From Cyanoderma ruficeps (Eukaryota > Chordata > Aves > Passeriformes > Timaliidae), in the NCBI GenBank assembly GCA_008694505.1, contig VZDJ01007753.1, positions 18,201,003-18,265,002 of the forward strand: a stretch of DNA of 64,000 nucleotides, in the 5' to 3' direction. The notes beneath the pieces are model-generated. The model did not search any database, was not told where the DNA came from, and saw only the letters and a program-made list of their open reading frames with translations. Position numbers and translations under genes: made by a program. Shown piece by piece: positions 63,413 to 64,000 of this stretch (its first letter is position 1; the number at the start of each line of letters is the position of its first letter).

Positions 63413-63435
63413 GTCTCTCTTGTTGTCCCTACAGG

Positions 63436-63539
63436 AAGACCATAAGGGTTAAGATAGTAGATGAGGAGGAATACGAAAGGCAGGAGAATTTCTTCATTGC
63501 CCTTGGTGAACCGCAATGGATGGAACGTGGAATATCAGG
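63436..63539 (+). CDS. SLC8A3: Sodium/calcium exchanger 3, alternative exon B (internal coding exon)
   Basis: This is the mutually exclusive partner of the exon 1.4 kb upstream and encodes 34 residues of the same segment of CBD2. The translation starts KTIRVKIVDEEEYERQ and ends PQWMERGIS, which fits NCX3 exon B and differs clearly from NCX1 exon B. The acceptor is TGTCCCTACAG ending at 63435. The donor is TCAG followed by GTGTGA at 63540, a better U1 match than the exon A donor. One base precedes the first codon and one G remains at the end, the same phases as exon A, so either can splice between the same neighbours. Codons 10 and 17 are Glu and Glu where exon A has Asp and Lys, so the two proteins should differ in calcium coordination. 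Family knowledge places exon B forms mainly in skeletal muscle. The two exons are clearly ancient tandem duplicates (shared DEEYE and NFFI segments). Confidence 0.95.
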
Positions 63540-63615
63540 TGTGAGATCCTTTATGAAAAAAATGCAAAAAAGAAAAAAATTTCAGAATCAAGTGTCCAAA
63601 CCCCAAATCCAGAAA

Positions 63616-63668
63616 ATATAACCTTCTTTCTCCTCCTTACCCTTCCTCCTTTTCTCCTCCTCCTGTAG
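63616..63668 (+). promoter_or_regulatory. Decoy or cryptic 3' splice acceptor downstream of exon B
   Basis: A TATAACC element is followed by about 45 nearly pure pyrimidines and then CTGTAG ending at 63668. As an acceptor it looks better than those of exons A and B. Joined to the final G of either exon it would open 30 codons before a TGA at about 63757-63759. There is no obvious donor before that stop, so an internal exon is unlikely. Confidence 0.35.
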
Positions 63669-63920
63669 AGGGATTGACTTTTACTCTTTGCCCTCCTGTA
63701 TTCTTGCTCTTACCCTGTTTCGGTGTCATCTCTGCCTTTAAGAGCCTAGCTTACTTCTGATCCTCCTTTTGTGCAATGCTTGAGTCTCAGAGGCTGTGTT
63801 ATTTTGATTGGGTTTCCTTGTCTTGATCTGCTTTTTTTCTGAGCACACCTTTGCTGTTCTTCCTGCTCCTGCTTCTTTGCCAGGACCTTGGGGAATGTGA
63901 AAGGCAAGAGAAGGGTGTAA

Positions 63921-63926
63921 TGCATG
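63921..63926 (+). promoter_or_regulatory. TGCATG motif (RBFOX-type) downstream of exon B
   Basis: An exact TGCATG lies 382 bases after the exon B donor. RBFOX proteins are known to bind UGCAUG in introns and usually favour inclusion of the exon lying upstream. A single hexamer can occur by chance, so this is a candidate only. Confidence 0.35.
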
Positions 63927-64000
63927 GCTGCCCCCTTCAGTTCCTCCTCTACTCCCCCTGTCCTTCCCTCTGTTGTTGCCTCCAGTGGCACTGCTTTGGT

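Larger units (their letters stand above)
62049..63435 (+). other. SLC8A3: Intron between exons A and B
   Basis: This intron is 1387 bases, starting GTGTAG and ending CCCTACAG. It is long enough that steric hindrance between splice sites cannot explain mutual exclusion. It holds a pyrimidine tract just after exon A (62081-62153) and a CpG-rich block just before exon B (63240-63412). No recognisable transposon is visible in it. Confidence 0.9.
63540..64000 (+). other. SLC8A3: Start of intron downstream of exon B
   Basis: The intron starts GTGTGAGA and runs off the window. It contains an A-rich stretch (63556-63584), a strong pyrimidine tract ending in AG at 63668, and a TGCATG motif at 63921. 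The next exon (C or D type) is not in the window. Confidence 0.85.

Noticed and set aside
63226..63516. 96-codon minus-strand frame over exon B
   Set aside because: It is the antisense shadow of exon B and the CpG-rich block.
1..64000. Novel bacterial-type system, CRISPR array or operon
   Set aside because: The window is vertebrate intronic DNA; no regularly spaced direct repeats, operons or ribosome-binding sites were seen.

Overview
This is vertebrate, almost certainly avian, nuclear DNA. It carries several truncated CR1 retrotransposons with the (ATTCTGTG)-type 3' tail, three long terminal repeats of families I recognise as avian endogenous retroviruses, and worn amniote MIR-type SINEs. 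Overall GC is modest and CpG is depleted outside two short blocks. The LTR families suggest a neoavian bird, perhaps a passerine, but this is from memory and not proven here.

The only protein-coding sequence I can support is on the + strand at the right end. Two short exons of a sodium/calcium exchanger lie at 61942-62048 (exon A type) and 63436-63539 (exon B type). Their translations match the alternative exon pair of SLC8A3 (NCX3) better than SLC8A1. Each begins one base before a codon boundary, ends on a single G, and encodes 35 or 34 residues of the second calcium-binding (Calx-beta) domain. Both lengths leave remainder 2 on division by 3, so exactly one must be included. Joining A to B gives a stop within four codons. 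The exon with the start codon and N-terminal membrane segments must lie left of base 1, and the exons for the rest of the regulatory loop and the C-terminal membrane segments right of base 64000.

Bases 1-61941 are therefore one very large intron, or most of one. From left to right: MIR and CR1 fragments (0-10 kb); an AT-rich, ORF-poor, repeat-poor stretch at about 13.0-14.3 kb that may be conserved noncoding DNA; more MIRs, an old CR1-L copy and an LTR piece (15-23 kb); a near-complete LTR at 33 kb and two reverse CR1 copies (35 and 39 kb); a compact GC-rich block at 46.13-46.45 kb with promoter-like motifs and a consensus splice donor; a CR1 copy (49 kb), a solo LTR (51 kb) and another CR1 copy (56.5 kb); then the exon pair. 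All three LTRs are antisense to the gene.

Around the exon pair the sequence suggests splicing control: pyrimidine tracts on both sides of exon A, a CpG-rich GCC/GCT block just before exon B, an unusually good decoy acceptor after exon B, a TGCATG (RBFOX-type) motif 0.4 kb after exon B, and a (GT)n run 0.34 kb before exon A. I found no tRNA, rRNA, CRISPR array, bacterial-style operon or intact mobile element. The many short open frames in the intron look like chance or repeat-derived frames.
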